A DNA stretch of 64,000 bases, taken from positions 3,376,001 through 3,440,000 of the forward strand of contig NZ_JAJONE010000001.1 of NCBI RefSeq assembly GCF_024700075.1, written 5' to 3'. The notes beneath the pieces are model-generated. The model was given only the letters and a program-made list of their open reading frames with translations, did not search any database and was not told the origin of the DNA. The position numbers were made by a program, and so were the translations under genes. Source of the DNA: Hymenobacter sp. J193 (GTDB lineage: Bacteria; Bacteroidota; Bacteroidia; Cytophagales; Hymenobacteraceae). Below are positions 8,526 to 16,712 of the stretch, in pieces (the stretch's first letter is position 1; each line of letters begins with the position of its first letter).

Positions 8526-8596
8526 GGTGACGTGACCGAGTGGCTAGGTAGAGGTCTGCAAAACCTCCTACAGCGGTTCGAATCCGCTCGTCACCT
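8526..8596 (+). tRNA. tRNA-Cys (anticodon GCA)
   Basis: A 71-nt cloverleaf. The acceptor stem GGTGACG pairs with CGTCACC, with discriminator T (U73, typical of Cys). The anticodon loop CTGCAAA has GCA at 8558-8560, and the T arm AGCGG-TTCGAAT-CCGCT is intact. CCA is not encoded. It lies between its own promoter and a terminator, so it is a single-tRNA unit. Confidence 0.95.
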
Positions 8597-8640
8597 CTTC
8601 TTACCTGCCGTTTCCTGTTTTCGGGCAGGTATGGATGAGT

Positions 8641-8676
8641 GCCCCAGTCGATTAGCCCCGGCTGGGGCTTTTTTTG
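8641..8676 (+). terminator. Terminator after tRNA-Cys
   Basis: GCCCCAG (8641-8647) pairs with CTGGGGC (8662-8668), followed by seven T residues. A shorter alternative stem AGCCCCG/TGGGGCT shares the same right arm. Confidence 0.8.
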
Positions 8677-8852
8677 TGCCTGATGGCTCAGCGCTAAAGC
8701 AAAGGCGTTAGGAACACGAGTTGCGCGTCTACTTGCCAGGAAAGAAGAAAGAAGAGAAAAAAGCAGCTGCAGGTTTCCCGGATGGGAATCCCTACATTTC
8801 GGTAGCCCGTACAACCGCGCACGAAACCCTGTTCTCTCCTTCTTTCGCTTAT

Positions 8853-11486
8853 ATGAAGATTGTTGACCTCCGCACTATGCGCGGGCCGAGCTATTGGTCG
8901 GTGAAGCACCACAAGATTATTGTGATGAAAGTAGACCTGGAAGATTTGGCCGACAAGTGGTCGAATGCTTTTTCGGGTCTCGACAAGCGCCTGACCAAGC
9001 TGCTACCTGACCTGGGCCAGCCCCAGACCCACACCGCCTACGCCACGCCGCAGGCCCTCAAGCACCCACCGCTCACCCAGGAGTTGCTGGCCGATGGCGA
9101 GCCGCTGGGCCACGTCATCCAGCACGTGGCGCTGGAGCTGCAGCGCCTGGCCGGCATGACGGTACACTGGGGCAAGTCGTACCCGGCGCACGAAGCTGGC
9201 GTGGAGTACGTGGTGTTTGCCTACCAGGAAGAGCGGGCCGGGCGCGTAGCCGGTAAAGCCGCCGTGGAGATTGTAGAGGCCCTGTGTCGCAAGGAAAAGG
9301 TCGATATAAAGCCCATTGTAGCCGAGCTGCACGATATCCGGGAAGAAGAGTTTTTCGGCCCGAGCACCTACAGCATTGTAGCCGAGGCGGCCTCGCGCAA
9401 CATTCCCTACATTCAGCTGCAGGACAGCAGCATTATCCAACTGGGTTACGGCTGCAACCAGAAGCGCATCTGGGCTACAACCACCAGCTATACCTCACAC
9501 GCCGGGGTAGAAGTGGCCGGCAATAAAAACCGCACCAAGGCTCTGCTGCGCAATGCGGGCGTACCGGTGCCCAACGGCACCACCGTGTACTCCGAGGCCG
9601 GCCTGCGCGACGCCATCGACGACCTGGGCTTTCCTATCGTAACCAAGCCGCTCGACGGAAACCACGGCAAGGGGGCCACCATCAACATCACCAACTGGAA
9701 GGATGCTGTGGCCGGCCTGAAAGCCGCACAGGAATACTCCCGCGCCGTGATTGTGGAGCAGTTCATTGTGGGTGACGACTACCGCCTGCTGGTGGTGAAT
9801 GGCAAGCTGGTGGCCGCTGCCAAGCGCACCCCCGCCGCTGTAAAAGGCAATGGCACCAGCACTATTCAGCAGCTCATTGAGGAAGTAAACAAAGACCCGC
9901 GCCGGGGCGTGGGCCACGAAAAAGTGCTTACCAGCATCAAGGCCGACAAACACACGCTGGACATCCTGAAAGGGCAGGGGCTGACCTTGAAATCGGTGCT
10001 GCCGGCGGGGCAGGTGCTCTACCTGAAAAGCACGGCCAACATCAGCACCGGCGGTACCGCTACCGACGTAACGGACATTGTGGACCCTTACAACGTGCTG
10101 CTGGCTGAGCGCGTGGCCGGTATTGTAGGGTTGGATATCTGCGGCATCGACCTGCTGACCAACGACATTGCCATTCCACTGAATGAAACGCGCGGTGCCG
10201 TGATTGAGGTAAACGCCGCGCCTGGCTTCCGCATGCACATTGCGCCCACCGAAGGGCTGCCGCGCAATGTGGCCGCGCCGGTGGTGGATATGTTGTTCCC
10301 ACGCGGCAGTACGGCCCGCATTCCCATTATTGCCATTACGGGTACCAACGGTAAAACCACCACCACGCGCCTTATTGCGCACATGGTATCGTCAAAAGGC
10401 TACAAAGTAGGCTTCACTACCACCGACGGTATCTATATCCAGGGCAAGCAGCTGCAGAAAGGCGACTGTACCGGCGGGCAAAGCGCAGAGTTTGTGCTCA
10501 AAGACCCCACCGTGAACTTCGCGGTGCTGGAAACGGCCCGCGGCGGCATGTTGCGCTCCGGCCTTGGCTTCCATACCTGCGACATTGCCGTAGTAACCAA
10601 CGTAGCCGCCGACCACCTGGGCATGCGCGACATCCATACGGTGGAGGAAATGGCCGCCGTGAAGGGCGTGCTGCCGCGCACGGTGCGCAAAAATGGCTGG
10701 GCCGTGCTCAATGCTGATGATGATTTGGTGTACGCTATGCGCGAAAAGCTGGAGTGCCGCGTGGCGCTGTTCAGCATGGACGAAAACAACCCGCGTATCC
10801 TTGACCACGTGGAAAACGGCGGCGTGGCGGCCGTGTACGAAGAAGGCTACGTGAGCATCTACAAGAACTCCTACAAGCTGCGCATCGACCACGCGGCGGA
10901 GTTTCCGGTGACGTTTGGGGGCCGTGCCCGCTTCAACATCGAAAACTCGCTGGCTACCGCTCTCACGGGCTATCTGTGCGGTTTTGAGAAAGATGAGATT
11001 AAGACTGCCCTGCGCACCTTCGTGCCCTCCAGCTCCAAAACGCCGGGCCGTATGAATGTGTACAAGTTTCCGAAGTTCGAAGTCATTGTGGACTATGCCC
11101 ACAACACGCACGGCATCGGAAAATTCGAGGAATTCCTGAATCAAACGTCGGCGACGCGCAAAATCGGGATGGTATCGGGGCTGGGCGACCGGCGCGACGA
11201 GGATACGCTGGGCTTTGCACGCATTGCGGGCCGCATGTTCGATGAGGTCATTCTGCGCCAGGACCGTGACCTGCGCGGCAAAACCGCCGAACAGCTGCGC
11301 GAAATCATGACGCGTGGCCTGCAGCTCGACAAGCCGGAAGTACCCATCCGCTACATCGAAAACGAAATGGAGGCCATCGACTACGCGCTGCAAAATGCAC
11401 CGGAAGGCTCCGTCGTCGTCATGTTCACCGAAAACATCAGCGGCACGCTCAAAAAGCTGGACGAGTTCGAACAGCAGTTCCGCTAG
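8853..11486 (+). CDS. cphA: Cyanophycin synthetase
   Basis: An 877-aa enzyme that builds the storage polymer multi-L-arginyl-poly-L-aspartate from Asp, Arg and ATP. The order is an N-terminal CphA-specific region (1-160), an ATP-grasp domain (about 215-480, with KPLDGNHGKGA and NETRGAVIEVNAAPGFRMH) and a Mur-ligase-like domain with P-loop GTNGKTTT at 497-504, ending in a Mur C-terminal module (VDYAHNTHG, MFTENISGTL). Length and motifs match full-length, functional CphA. ATG 8853 was chosen (MKIVDLRTMRGP, a conserved start). No cyanophycinase gene (cphB) is adjacent or elsewhere in the window. Confidence 0.95.
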   Translation: MKIVDLRTMRGPSYWSVKHHKIIVMKVDLEDLADKWSNAFSGLDKRLTKLLPDLGQPQTHTAYATPQALKHPPLTQELLADGEPLGHVIQHVALELQRLAGMTVHWGKSYPAHEAGVEYVVFAYQEERAGRVAGKAAVEIVEALCRKEKVDIKPIVAELHDIREEEFFGPSTYSIVAEAASRNIPYIQLQDSSIIQLGYGCNQKRIWATTTSYTSHAGVEVAGNKNRTKALLRNAGVPVPNGTTVYSEAGLRDAIDDLGFPIVTKPLDGNHGKGATINITNWKDAVAGLKAAQEYSRAVIVEQFIVGDDYRLLVVNGKLVAAAKRTPAAVKGNGTSTIQQLIEEVNKDPRRGVGHEKVLTSIKADKHTLDILKGQGLTLKSVLPAGQVLYLKSTANISTGGTATDVTDIVDPYNVLLAERVAGIVGLDICGIDLLTNDIAIPLNETRGAVIEVNAAPGFRMHIAPTEGLPRNVAAPVVDMLFPRGSTARIPIIAITGTNGKTTTTRLIAHMVSSKGYKVGFTTTDGIYIQGKQLQKGDCTGGQSAEFVLKDPTVNFAVLETARGGMLRSGLGFHTCDIAVVTNVAADHLGMRDIHTVEEMAAVKGVLPRTVRKNGWAVLNADDDLVYAMREKLECRVALFSMDENNPRILDHVENGGVAAVYEEGYVSIYKNSYKLRIDHAAEFPVTFGGRARFNIENSLATALTGYLCGFEKDEIKTALRTFVPSSSKTPGRMNVYKFPKFEVIVDYAHNTHGIGKFEEFLNQTSATRKIGMVSGLGDRRDEDTLGFARIAGRMFDEVILRQDRDLRGKTAEQLREIMTRGLQLDKPEVPIRYIENEMEAIDYALQNAPEGSVVVMFTENISGTLKKLDEFEQQFR

Positions 11487-11643
11487 AGCGTCGGAACCAC
11501 GGATTTTTCGGATTCCACGGATTTTGTAGACGGCGCAATTAGTGCCGGTAACATATAAGCAACAAAAAAGCCTCGCAGTGCGAGGCTTTTTTGTTGCTGG
11601 AAAATCGTCCACAAAATCCGTGCGAATCCGTGGTTCCGACGCT
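11487..11643. repeat. 157-bp palindromic element, copy 1, with bidirectional terminator core
   Basis: The ends are a perfect 19-bp inverted repeat (AGCGTCGGAACCACGGATT and its complement), with a further imperfect repeat inside made of GGATT/AATCC units. The centre (11558-11598) is a strong hairpin, AGCAACAAAAAAGCCTCGCA with its complement, having A-tracts on one side and T-tracts on the other. It fills the whole gap between convergent cphA and the coiled-coil gene. A related copy lies at 16536-16709. Confidence 0.85.
11558..11598. terminator. Bidirectional terminator inside palindromic element copy 1
   Basis: The stem CCTCGCA/TGCGAGG is extended by GCAACAAAAAAG paired with CTTTTTTGTTGC, giving a U-tract for transcripts from either side. 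It serves the convergent cphA and coiled-coil genes. Confidence 0.8.
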
Positions 11644-11648
11644 GGTTC

Positions 11649-12596
11649 TTACTTCAGCGTGAACTTGGAGGTGCCGATCAGGTAGCCGTCGGCATACAGC
11701 TCGATGGTGTGGGCGCCGGGCTTGTAGTCGGCTCCTTTGGCGTACACAAACTGGATGCCCTGCTTGGTGTTATCGAAAACCACTTCCTGCTTGGACGTGT
11801 AGAACGCCTCCGCGCCATCCACCATAAAGGTGCCACCGCCGGTGCTCAGGTTGTACAGCGCCGAGCCGTCGGGCTCAATCAGGCGCAGCATAATCTGCTT
11901 GGTTTCCTTGGGTGCTACATCATTGCGAGACAGGTTGAAGTTGATTTTCACTTTCTCCACGCGTTTGGCTTTGAACTCGTCGTTGTCATCGTCTTTCTCC
12001 TTGCCGCGGCCGTTGATAACGTTCACGCGGATGTTTTCGGCCTGCAGGCGCGAGGCAAGATTTACTTTGTCGGTCAGCTCCTGGTTGGTGCGGGCAATGG
12101 TGCTTATGGTGTCGGTGAGCTTGTTCTGACGCTCTTTCAGCGTGGTGGTTTCGGTGTAGAGAGCCTCGTTGTCGGCCTTCAGCTTGGCAATTTCCTCATC
12201 CTTTACCCGCAGCTGACGCTCGAAGTTAGCGGCCCGGTCGCGGAAGCGCTTCTGATCGGTGATGGTGAACGAGCCGGCGCGGAAGGAGCGCAGCTTCAGC
12301 AGGTCGGCATTGATGGAGGCAATGCGGTTTTTCAGCGAGTCGTTGGCCAGGCCCATGCCCTGCATTTCCTGGCTCTGGCGCTCAAAATCAGCCTTCAGGG
12401 CCTCATACTGCTTGATTTGCTCTTCCAGCTTTACATCTTTGGCTTTTACATCGGCCGTGAGCTGCTCGTTCTGCTTGCCTTTCTGCTGGTTCATGTAGAA
12501 AAGGACACCGTTGATGCCCAACAGTACCAGAATCAGGGCGACAATCAGCAGCACGCGGCTGTTGTTCTTGGGCTCCGGGGTTTGATTTTGTTCCAT
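11649..12596 (-). CDS. Coiled-coil membrane-anchored protein, function unknown
   Basis: A 315-aa protein with a single transmembrane helix near the N-terminus (about residues 14-36, VLLIVALILVLLGINGVLFYM). A long coiled coil follows (about 38-190, rich in Glu/Lys/Gln/Leu heptads such as KLEEQIKQYEALKADFE), then a C-terminal beta-rich domain (190-315). Such proteins are widespread in Cytophagales and are sometimes labelled chromosome-segregation-like because of the coiled coil; nothing here proves that. I chose ATG 12596 (MEQNQTPEPKN) because the longer frame adds a non-conserved Arg-rich extension that overlaps the divergent methyltransferase upstream region. Confidence 0.7.
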   Translation of the reverse strand: MEQNQTPEPKNNSRVLLIVALILVLLGINGVLFYMNQQKGKQNEQLTADVKAKDVKLEEQIKQYEALKADFERQSQEMQGMGLANDSLKNRIASINADLLKLRSFRAGSFTITDQKRFRDRAANFERQLRVKDEEIAKLKADNEALYTETTTLKERQNKLTDTISTIARTNQELTDKVNLASRLQAENIRVNVINGRGKEKDDDNDEFKAKRVEKVKINFNLSRNDVAPKETKQIMLRLIEPDGSALYNLSTGGGTFMVDGAEAFYTSKQEVVFDNTKQGIQFVYAKGADYKPGAHTIELYADGYLIGTSKFTLK

Positions 12597-12706
12597 TACA
12601 AAGAGGTTAGGTGAGAGACCGGACAATCCGGGATGGGCAGTACCTTCAGGCAAAAATAACGGAGTTCCGTACCTGGGCAAGCCCCAAGGTACAATCCTGC
12701 CCGAAT

Positions 12707-13309
12707 ATGTCGCCTGAATCTGCCCTCGATGCCGCCTACTGGCAGCAGCGCTACGACCTCGGCCAGACCGGCTGGGACGCCGGCGCCATAACGCCACCCC
12801 TGCGTGAATATTTCGCGCAGCTGGGCCCGCCCGATGCCCGCCGTATCCTTATTCCCGGGGCCGGACGGGCCTACGAAGCCGAGTACCTGCACCGCCAGGG
12901 CTGGTCCCAGGTATTCGTGGCCGACGTGGCCCCGCAGCCGCTGCACGACTTGCAGCAGCGCGTGCCCGATTTTCCGGCCACGCACCTGTTGCTGCAGGAT
13001 TTCTTTGCGCTGGAACCTCAGCCGCCCTACGACCTCATCGTGGAGCAGACCTTCTTTTGTGCCCTCGACCCCGCTCTGCGGCCCGACTACGCCCGCCAGT
13101 GCGCGCACCTACTCCGGCCGGGCGGTATGCTCATGGGCCTGCTCTTCGATACCGAGTTCAGCCAGCCCGGCCCGCCGTTTGGCGGTACGCGGGAAGAGTA
13201 TCGGTCGTACTTTGCACCGTACTTCGAGTTCAAGCACTTCGACACGGCCATCAACTCGCTCAAGCCCCGGCAGGGTAGGGAACTGTTCGTTTGTTTAAAA
13301 AGGAAGTGA
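12707..13309 (+). CDS. TPMT-family SAM-dependent methyltransferase
   Basis: A 200-aa class I methyltransferase of the thiopurine S-methyltransferase-like group. YWQQRYDLGQTGWD near the N-terminus, motif I RILIPGAGRAYEAEYL, and VADVAPQPL are diagnostic of this group. Further motifs are YDLIVEQTFFCAL and LLRPGGMLMGLLFDTEF. Members methylate thiols, halides or other small nucleophiles; the substrate here is unknown. ATG 12707 gives the family-typical length. A palindromic repeat separates it from kdsA. Confidence 0.82.
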   Translation: MSPESALDAAYWQQRYDLGQTGWDAGAITPPLREYFAQLGPPDARRILIPGAGRAYEAEYLHRQGWSQVFVADVAPQPLHDLQQRVPDFPATHLLLQDFFALEPQPPYDLIVEQTFFCALDPALRPDYARQCAHLLRPGGMLMGLLFDTEFSQPGPPFGGTREEYRSYFAPYFEFKHFDTAINSLKPRQGRELFVCLKRK

Positions 13310-13402
13310 CACGTAACAGGTAACAGGTGACACGTGACAAGCTCAAAACAGTTGGTGTTTCTTCTTCCTGTCACGTGTCACCTTTTACCTGTTACGTGTC
13401 AC
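13306..13402. repeat. 34-bp-arm palindrome between the methyltransferase gene and kdsA
   Basis: The left arm 13306-13339 (GTGACACGTAACAGGTAACA...) and the right arm 13369-13402 are nearly perfect complements, with a 29-base loop. The arms are built of GTGACACGT/GTAACAGGT sub-repeats. It lies directly upstream of kdsA and would fold in its leader. Confidence 0.75.
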
Positions 13403-13420
13403 CTCTTACCATTCTCACCC

Positions 13421-14245
13421 ATGATTGAAACTCTCGCCAACGCGCTGCCGCACTTTCGCAATACCAACTCTGGTCAGTTTTTTCTGATGGCCGGGCCCTG
13501 CGTGATTGAGGGCGAAGACATGGCCCTGCGCATTGCGGAGCAGGTGCGCACGCTCTGCGACAAGCTGCAGATTCCGTACATCTTCAAGGGCTCTTACCGT
13601 AAGGCCAACCGCTCCCGCCTGGATTCCTACACCGGAATCGGCGACGAAAAAGCGCTGAAAATTCTGCAGAAGGTAGGCCGCGAAATCGGAGTGCCCACCG
13701 TTACGGATATTCACGAATCGGATGAGGCCGCGCTGGCCGCTGAGTACGTGGACGTGCTGCAGATCCCGGCGTTCCTGTGCCGGCAGACCGACCTGCTGAT
13801 TGCGGCGGCCCAGACGGGAAAAGTAGTTAACATCAAAAAAGGCCAGTTCCTGAGCGGGGAGGCCATGCAGTTTGCGGTGGATAAAGTGCGCCAGTCAGGC
13901 AATGAGCACGTGATTCTGACGGACCGCGGCAACTCCTTCGGCTACTCCGATCTGGTGGTGGATTTCCGCAACCTGCCCGCCATGCGCAGCTTCGGGGTGC
14001 CTGTGGTGATGGACGTGACGCACTCCCTGCAGAAGCCCAACCAAAGCAGCGGCGTAACGGGCGGCATGCCCCAACTCATCGAAACCATTGCTAAGGCTGC
14101 CATTGCCGTAGGCGCCGACGGACTGTTCATCGAAACGCACCCTACGCCCGCCACCGCCAAATCCGACGGCGCTAACATGCTGCCGCTGCAGCAGCTGGAA
14201 GATTTGCTGGTGAAGCTCACGCGGGTACGCGACGCCGTGCGGTAA
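13421..14245 (+). CDS. kdsA: 3-deoxy-8-phosphooctulonate synthase (KDO8P synthase)
   Basis: A 274-aa class I aldolase that condenses arabinose-5-phosphate with phosphoenolpyruvate, the committed step to KDO for the inner core of lipopolysaccharide. Visible motifs are FMAGPCVIEG, FKGSYRKANRSRLDSY (PEP/A5P binding) and VTDIHESDEAA. Further along are NIKKGQFLSG, MDVTHSLQKPNQSSGVTGG and FIETHPTPATAKSDGANML. Length and order match characterised KdsA. Start ATG 13421 lies just after the palindrome. A terminator hairpin follows the gene. Confidence 0.95.
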   Translation: MIETLANALPHFRNTNSGQFFLMAGPCVIEGEDMALRIAEQVRTLCDKLQIPYIFKGSYRKANRSRLDSYTGIGDEKALKILQKVGREIGVPTVTDIHESDEAALAAEYVDVLQIPAFLCRQTDLLIAAAQTGKVVNIKKGQFLSGEAMQFAVDKVRQSGNEHVILTDRGNSFGYSDLVVDFRNLPAMRSFGVPVVMDVTHSLQKPNQSSGVTGGMPQLIETIAKAAIAVGADGLFIETHPTPATAKSDGANMLPLQQLEDLLVKLTRVRDAVR

Positions 14246-14305
14246 AAACCGGTGGTATTGCGGGCAGGCGGCGAAGCCATTCGTCCTAAACAACGCTCTG
14301 AAATG

Positions 14306-14346
14306 CAGAAAGCCCTTACTCGTGCGCAACGAGTAAGGGCTTTCTG
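14306..14346. terminator. Perfect 17-bp stem terminator after kdsA
   Basis: CAGAAAGCCCTTACTCG (14306-14322) and its exact complement (14330-14346) flank a 7-base loop. The same AAAGCCCTTACTCG...AAGGGCTTT hairpin type recurs at 29659-29695, so it may itself be a dispersed unit. It lies between convergent kdsA and the methyltransferase. Confidence 0.65.
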
Positions 14347-14430
14347 GTATAAAAACGGGGCTGATTTTGTCCAGAACTATTGCTTCAAACCCTGGCTTGA
14401 TGTGCCGCATGCCTCGCAATGCCACGAAAC

Positions 14431-15261
14431 TCAAGCCGAAAGCCAACGAGTACGCTCAAGCAGCTTATCCACGGCGTGATTGAAGCGGAGGATGAAATGC
14501 TGCTTCGGTTGATTTTTCCGGAAGAATACCAGGCCCACGAAAAATAGGTCGATGGTGAGCGTCACCTCGGGGTGCTGCTTGATGGCGGCCCAGGCTCGTC
14601 CCATTTCCGGTGACCAGTGAATATCGTCCAGGATGAACAGGCTGTCGTCGGTGCGGTAACGGAGGCACTGCTCGAAGTAGCGCATGGTGGGCTCGTAGCG
14701 GTGGTTGCCGTCGAAAAAGGCGAAATCCAGTGACTGCGGCAGTTGGGTTAGGGCCGGCCCCAGGGTTTCATCGAGGTTGCCTTCTATGAGCTGAATGTTA
14801 TTCAGTTTAAGCTCCTGGAAAGTCTGCCGGGCCACAGCCGCCGTAGCGGGACAGCCCTCGAACGTGAGTACTTGCGTACGTGAGTTGGCAGCGGCCAGGT
14901 AGGTAGTAGTGAGGCCCAGGGACGTGCCCAGCTCCACCACAGTGTGCGGCTGCCGCCAGTTCACCAGCCGGAATAACAGCTGAGCCAACGGCCGCGGCTT
15001 AGCAGCCGTGCGGGCAATGTCGCGCACGCGGCGCTGGCGACCAGCGCCCGTGTGCGAGCCCGCCCCAAAGTCGCGGACCGTGAGTTGCTCCGAGCTGGCC
15101 AAGAGCTTCCGGCGACGCTTTTCGATGGCCGCAAAGGCCGCGAATTCCCCGTCGTGGTTGATGACGTGCGCGTAGAGCCCAAAAACGAACGGGGAATGCA
15201 GCCCATGCGCATTCCCCGAGCGGAGCAAAAACCGGAAATAGCTAAGAATCTGGTGCAGCAA
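14431..15261 (-). CDS. Class I SAM-dependent methyltransferase (methyltransferase_24-like)
   Basis: About 276 aa from TTG 15261. The N-terminal HGLHSPFVFGLYAHVI and then VVELGTSLGLTTTYLAAA (motif I) and DFAFFDGNHRYEPTMRYFEQ resemble the predicted O-methyltransferase family common in Bacteroidetes. Acceptor substrate unknown. The frame continues upstream to another TTG at 15339, but those 26 codons lie in a palindromic repeat (15268-15372) and are unlikely to be translated; neither choice has an ATG. It precedes apaG on the same strand. Confidence 0.75.
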   Translation of the reverse strand: MLHQILSYFRFLLRSGNAHGLHSPFVFGLYAHVINHDGEFAAFAAIEKRRRKLLASSEQLTVRDFGAGSHTGAGRQRRVRDIARTAAKPRPLAQLLFRLVNWRQPHTVVELGTSLGLTTTYLAAANSRTQVLTFEGCPATAAVARQTFQELKLNNIQLIEGNLDETLGPALTQLPQSLDFAFFDGNHRYEPTMRYFEQCLRYRTDDSLFILDDIHWSPEMGRAWAAIKQHPEVTLTIDLFFVGLVFFRKNQPKQHFILRFNHAVDKLLERTRWLSA

Positions 15262-15267
15262 GAGAAT

Positions 15268-15372
15268 TAGGGACTTGGGGTCTTGGGGACTTAGGGTCTT
15301 GGTTAATGTTCTGGAAGACAACGCTTCGTTGCGCGTCAACCAAGCCCCAAGTCCTCAAGTCCCACTAAACTA
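15268..15372. repeat. Palindrome of GGGACTTGGGGTCTTGG units
   Basis: The left arm 15268-15304 is made of GACTTGGGG/TCTTGGG units. The right arm 15338-15372 is an imperfect complement (AACCAAGCCCCAAGTCCTC...). It fills the gap between apaG and the methyltransferase and even reaches the apaG stop codon. It is transcribed as part of the likely two-gene unit. Confidence 0.65.
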
Positions 15373-15756
15373 ATTCAACCGGAACGGGACGATGAGCGTG
15401 AACTCGGGAATGTCCACATCAAAGTGGCTGCCATCTACGAGGCGCTCCATCTGGTAAGTGCCGCGCATCTTGCCTACGCCCGTCTTCAGGTTGCAGCCCG
15501 ACACGTACTGGTGCGACTCGCCGGGCTCCAGCACGGGCTGCTGGCCTACCACACCTTCGCCTTCCACCTCACGCACCACGCCGTTGGCGTCGTAGATGTA
15601 CCAATGGCGGCGCAAGAGCTTTACGGTATATTCACTGTCGTTGCGGATAGCAATCTTATACGCAAAGACGTAGTGCTCCTGGCTGGGGCTGGAATAGTCG
15701 GGCAGATAGTTGGTCGTAACACTCACGGTTACTCCCTGCGTACTGATAGTATTCAT
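15370..15756 (-). CDS. apaG: ApaG-domain protein
   Basis: A 128-aa single ApaG/DUF525 domain with an immunoglobulin-like beta sandwich. The diagnostic pattern is [13 protein letters not shown] near the N-terminus, [17 protein letters not shown] in the middle, and [19 protein letters not shown] with [12 protein letters not shown] near the end. ApaG is linked in enterobacteria to Co2+/Mg2+ resistance and Ap4A metabolism, but its biochemical role is unresolved. Normal full length. It is divergent from ung, whose start lies 112 bases away. Confidence 0.9.
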   Translation of the reverse strand: MNTISTQGVTVSVTTNYLPDYSSPSQEHYVFAYKIAIRNDSEYTVKLLRRHWYIYDANGVVREVEGEGVVGQQPVLEPGESHQYVSGCNLKTGVGKMRGTYQMERLVDGSHFDVDIPEFTLIVPFRLN

Positions 15757-15867
15757 GTCGGCAAGGCAAAGCGGTGGAATGAAAGTAACACCCGGTTGCG
15801 GAATTTGGTTTATTTACGCAAGCCCGAATGCCTCGGCCCACTCCAACCGCCCAGAAATGTTATTCCA

Positions 15868-16533
15868 ATGACGGTAAAGATAGAAGAAAGCTGGCGCAAG
15901 GCCCTGCAGCCCGAGTTTGAAAAGCCCTATTTTCAGCACCTCACCACGTTTCTGCGTGGGGAGTACGCTACGGCCACGGTATACCCGCCCGGCCCCCAGA
16001 TTTTTCACGCCTTCGAAGCCTGCCCGTTCAATGCCGTGAAGGTGGTTATTCTGGGCCAGGACCCCTATCACGGCCGCGGCCAGGCGCACGGCCTGTCGTT
16101 TTCGGTGGCGGAGGGAGTGCGCACGCCGCCATCCCTGCAAAATATCTTCAAGGAGCTACAGGAGGATATTCCGGCCACGCTTCCGCCGCCCAACGGCAAC
16201 CTGGACCGGTGGGCCCGTCAGGGCGTGCTGCTGCTGAATGCCACGCTCACGGTGCGTGCCGGGGAGCCGGGCTCCCACCAGAAAAAAGGCTGGGAGCAGT
16301 TCACCGACGCCGCCATTCAGCAAGTATCGGAGCAGAAGGAGAATGTGGTTTTTATTCTCTGGGGCGCCTACGCCCAGAAGAAGGGCGAAATCATCGACAC
16401 CAAGAAGCACCTGGTGCTCAAGGCCGCGCACCCTTCGCCCTACGCCGCCGACCGGGGCTTTTTCGGCTCCCGACCCTTCAGTCAAACCAACGCCTACCTC
16501 GCCCAGCACGGCCAGGAGCCCATCGTGTGGTAG
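15868..16533 (+). CDS. ung: Uracil-DNA glycosylase (family 1)
   Basis: A 221-aa base-excision repair enzyme that removes uracil from DNA. The water-activating loop GQDPYHG is at residues 63-69 (Asp65) and the HPSP Leu-loop begins at His188. [18 protein letters not shown] and [11 protein letters not shown] also match Ung. ATG 15868 ([13 protein letters not shown]) gives the standard length; the longer frame upstream overlaps apaG. The stop codon is followed within a few bases by palindromic element copy 2. Confidence 0.95.
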   Translation: MTVKIEESWRKALQPEFEKPYFQHLTTFLRGEYATATVYPPGPQIFHAFEACPFNAVKVVILGQDPYHGRGQAHGLSFSVAEGVRTPPSLQNIFKELQEDIPATLPPPNGNLDRWARQGVLLLNATLTVRAGEPGSHQKKGWEQFTDAAIQQVSEQKENVVFILWGAYAQKKGEIIDTKKHLVLKAAHPSPYAADRGFFGSRPFSQTNAYLAQHGQEPIVW

Positions 16534-16535
16534 CC

Positions 16536-16709
16536 GGAACCACGGATTCATCGGATTCATCGGATTACGCGGATTCTGTAGTTGGCGCAGTCGGCAGCTG
16601 TTTCATGAGGAGTAGCAATAAAAAAAGCCTCGCACAGTGCGAGGCTTTTTTTGTTGCTGGACAATCGTCCACAAAATCCGTGTAATCCGATGAATCCGTG
16701 CGAATCTGG
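16536..16709. repeat. Palindromic element, copy 2, with bidirectional terminator core
   Basis: About 174 bp, beginning CGGAACCACGGATT like copy 1. Its arms contain ATCGGATT/ACGCGGATT units (left) and ACAAAATCCGTGTAATCCGATG (right). The left arm has an extra ATTCATCGG unit. The core hairpin and the adjoining TTGTTGCTGGACAATCGTCC, then ACAAAATCCGTG, are almost identical to copy 1 over about 40 bp. It fills the gap between convergent ung and lepB. Confidence 0.8.
16614..16658. terminator. Bidirectional terminator inside palindromic element copy 2
   Basis: AAAAAAAGCCTCGCA pairs with TGCGAGGCTTTTTTT around a CAG loop, with outer GCAA/TTGC pairing. It can stop ung and lepB transcripts. Confidence 0.8.
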
Positions 16710-16712
16710 GGT

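Noticed and set aside
13306..13402. Possible parS site because of CACGTG-containing arms
   Set aside because: parS consensus TGTTTCACGTGAAACA is not matched, and the arms are part of a longer GTGACACGT repeat. No parS site was found in the window.
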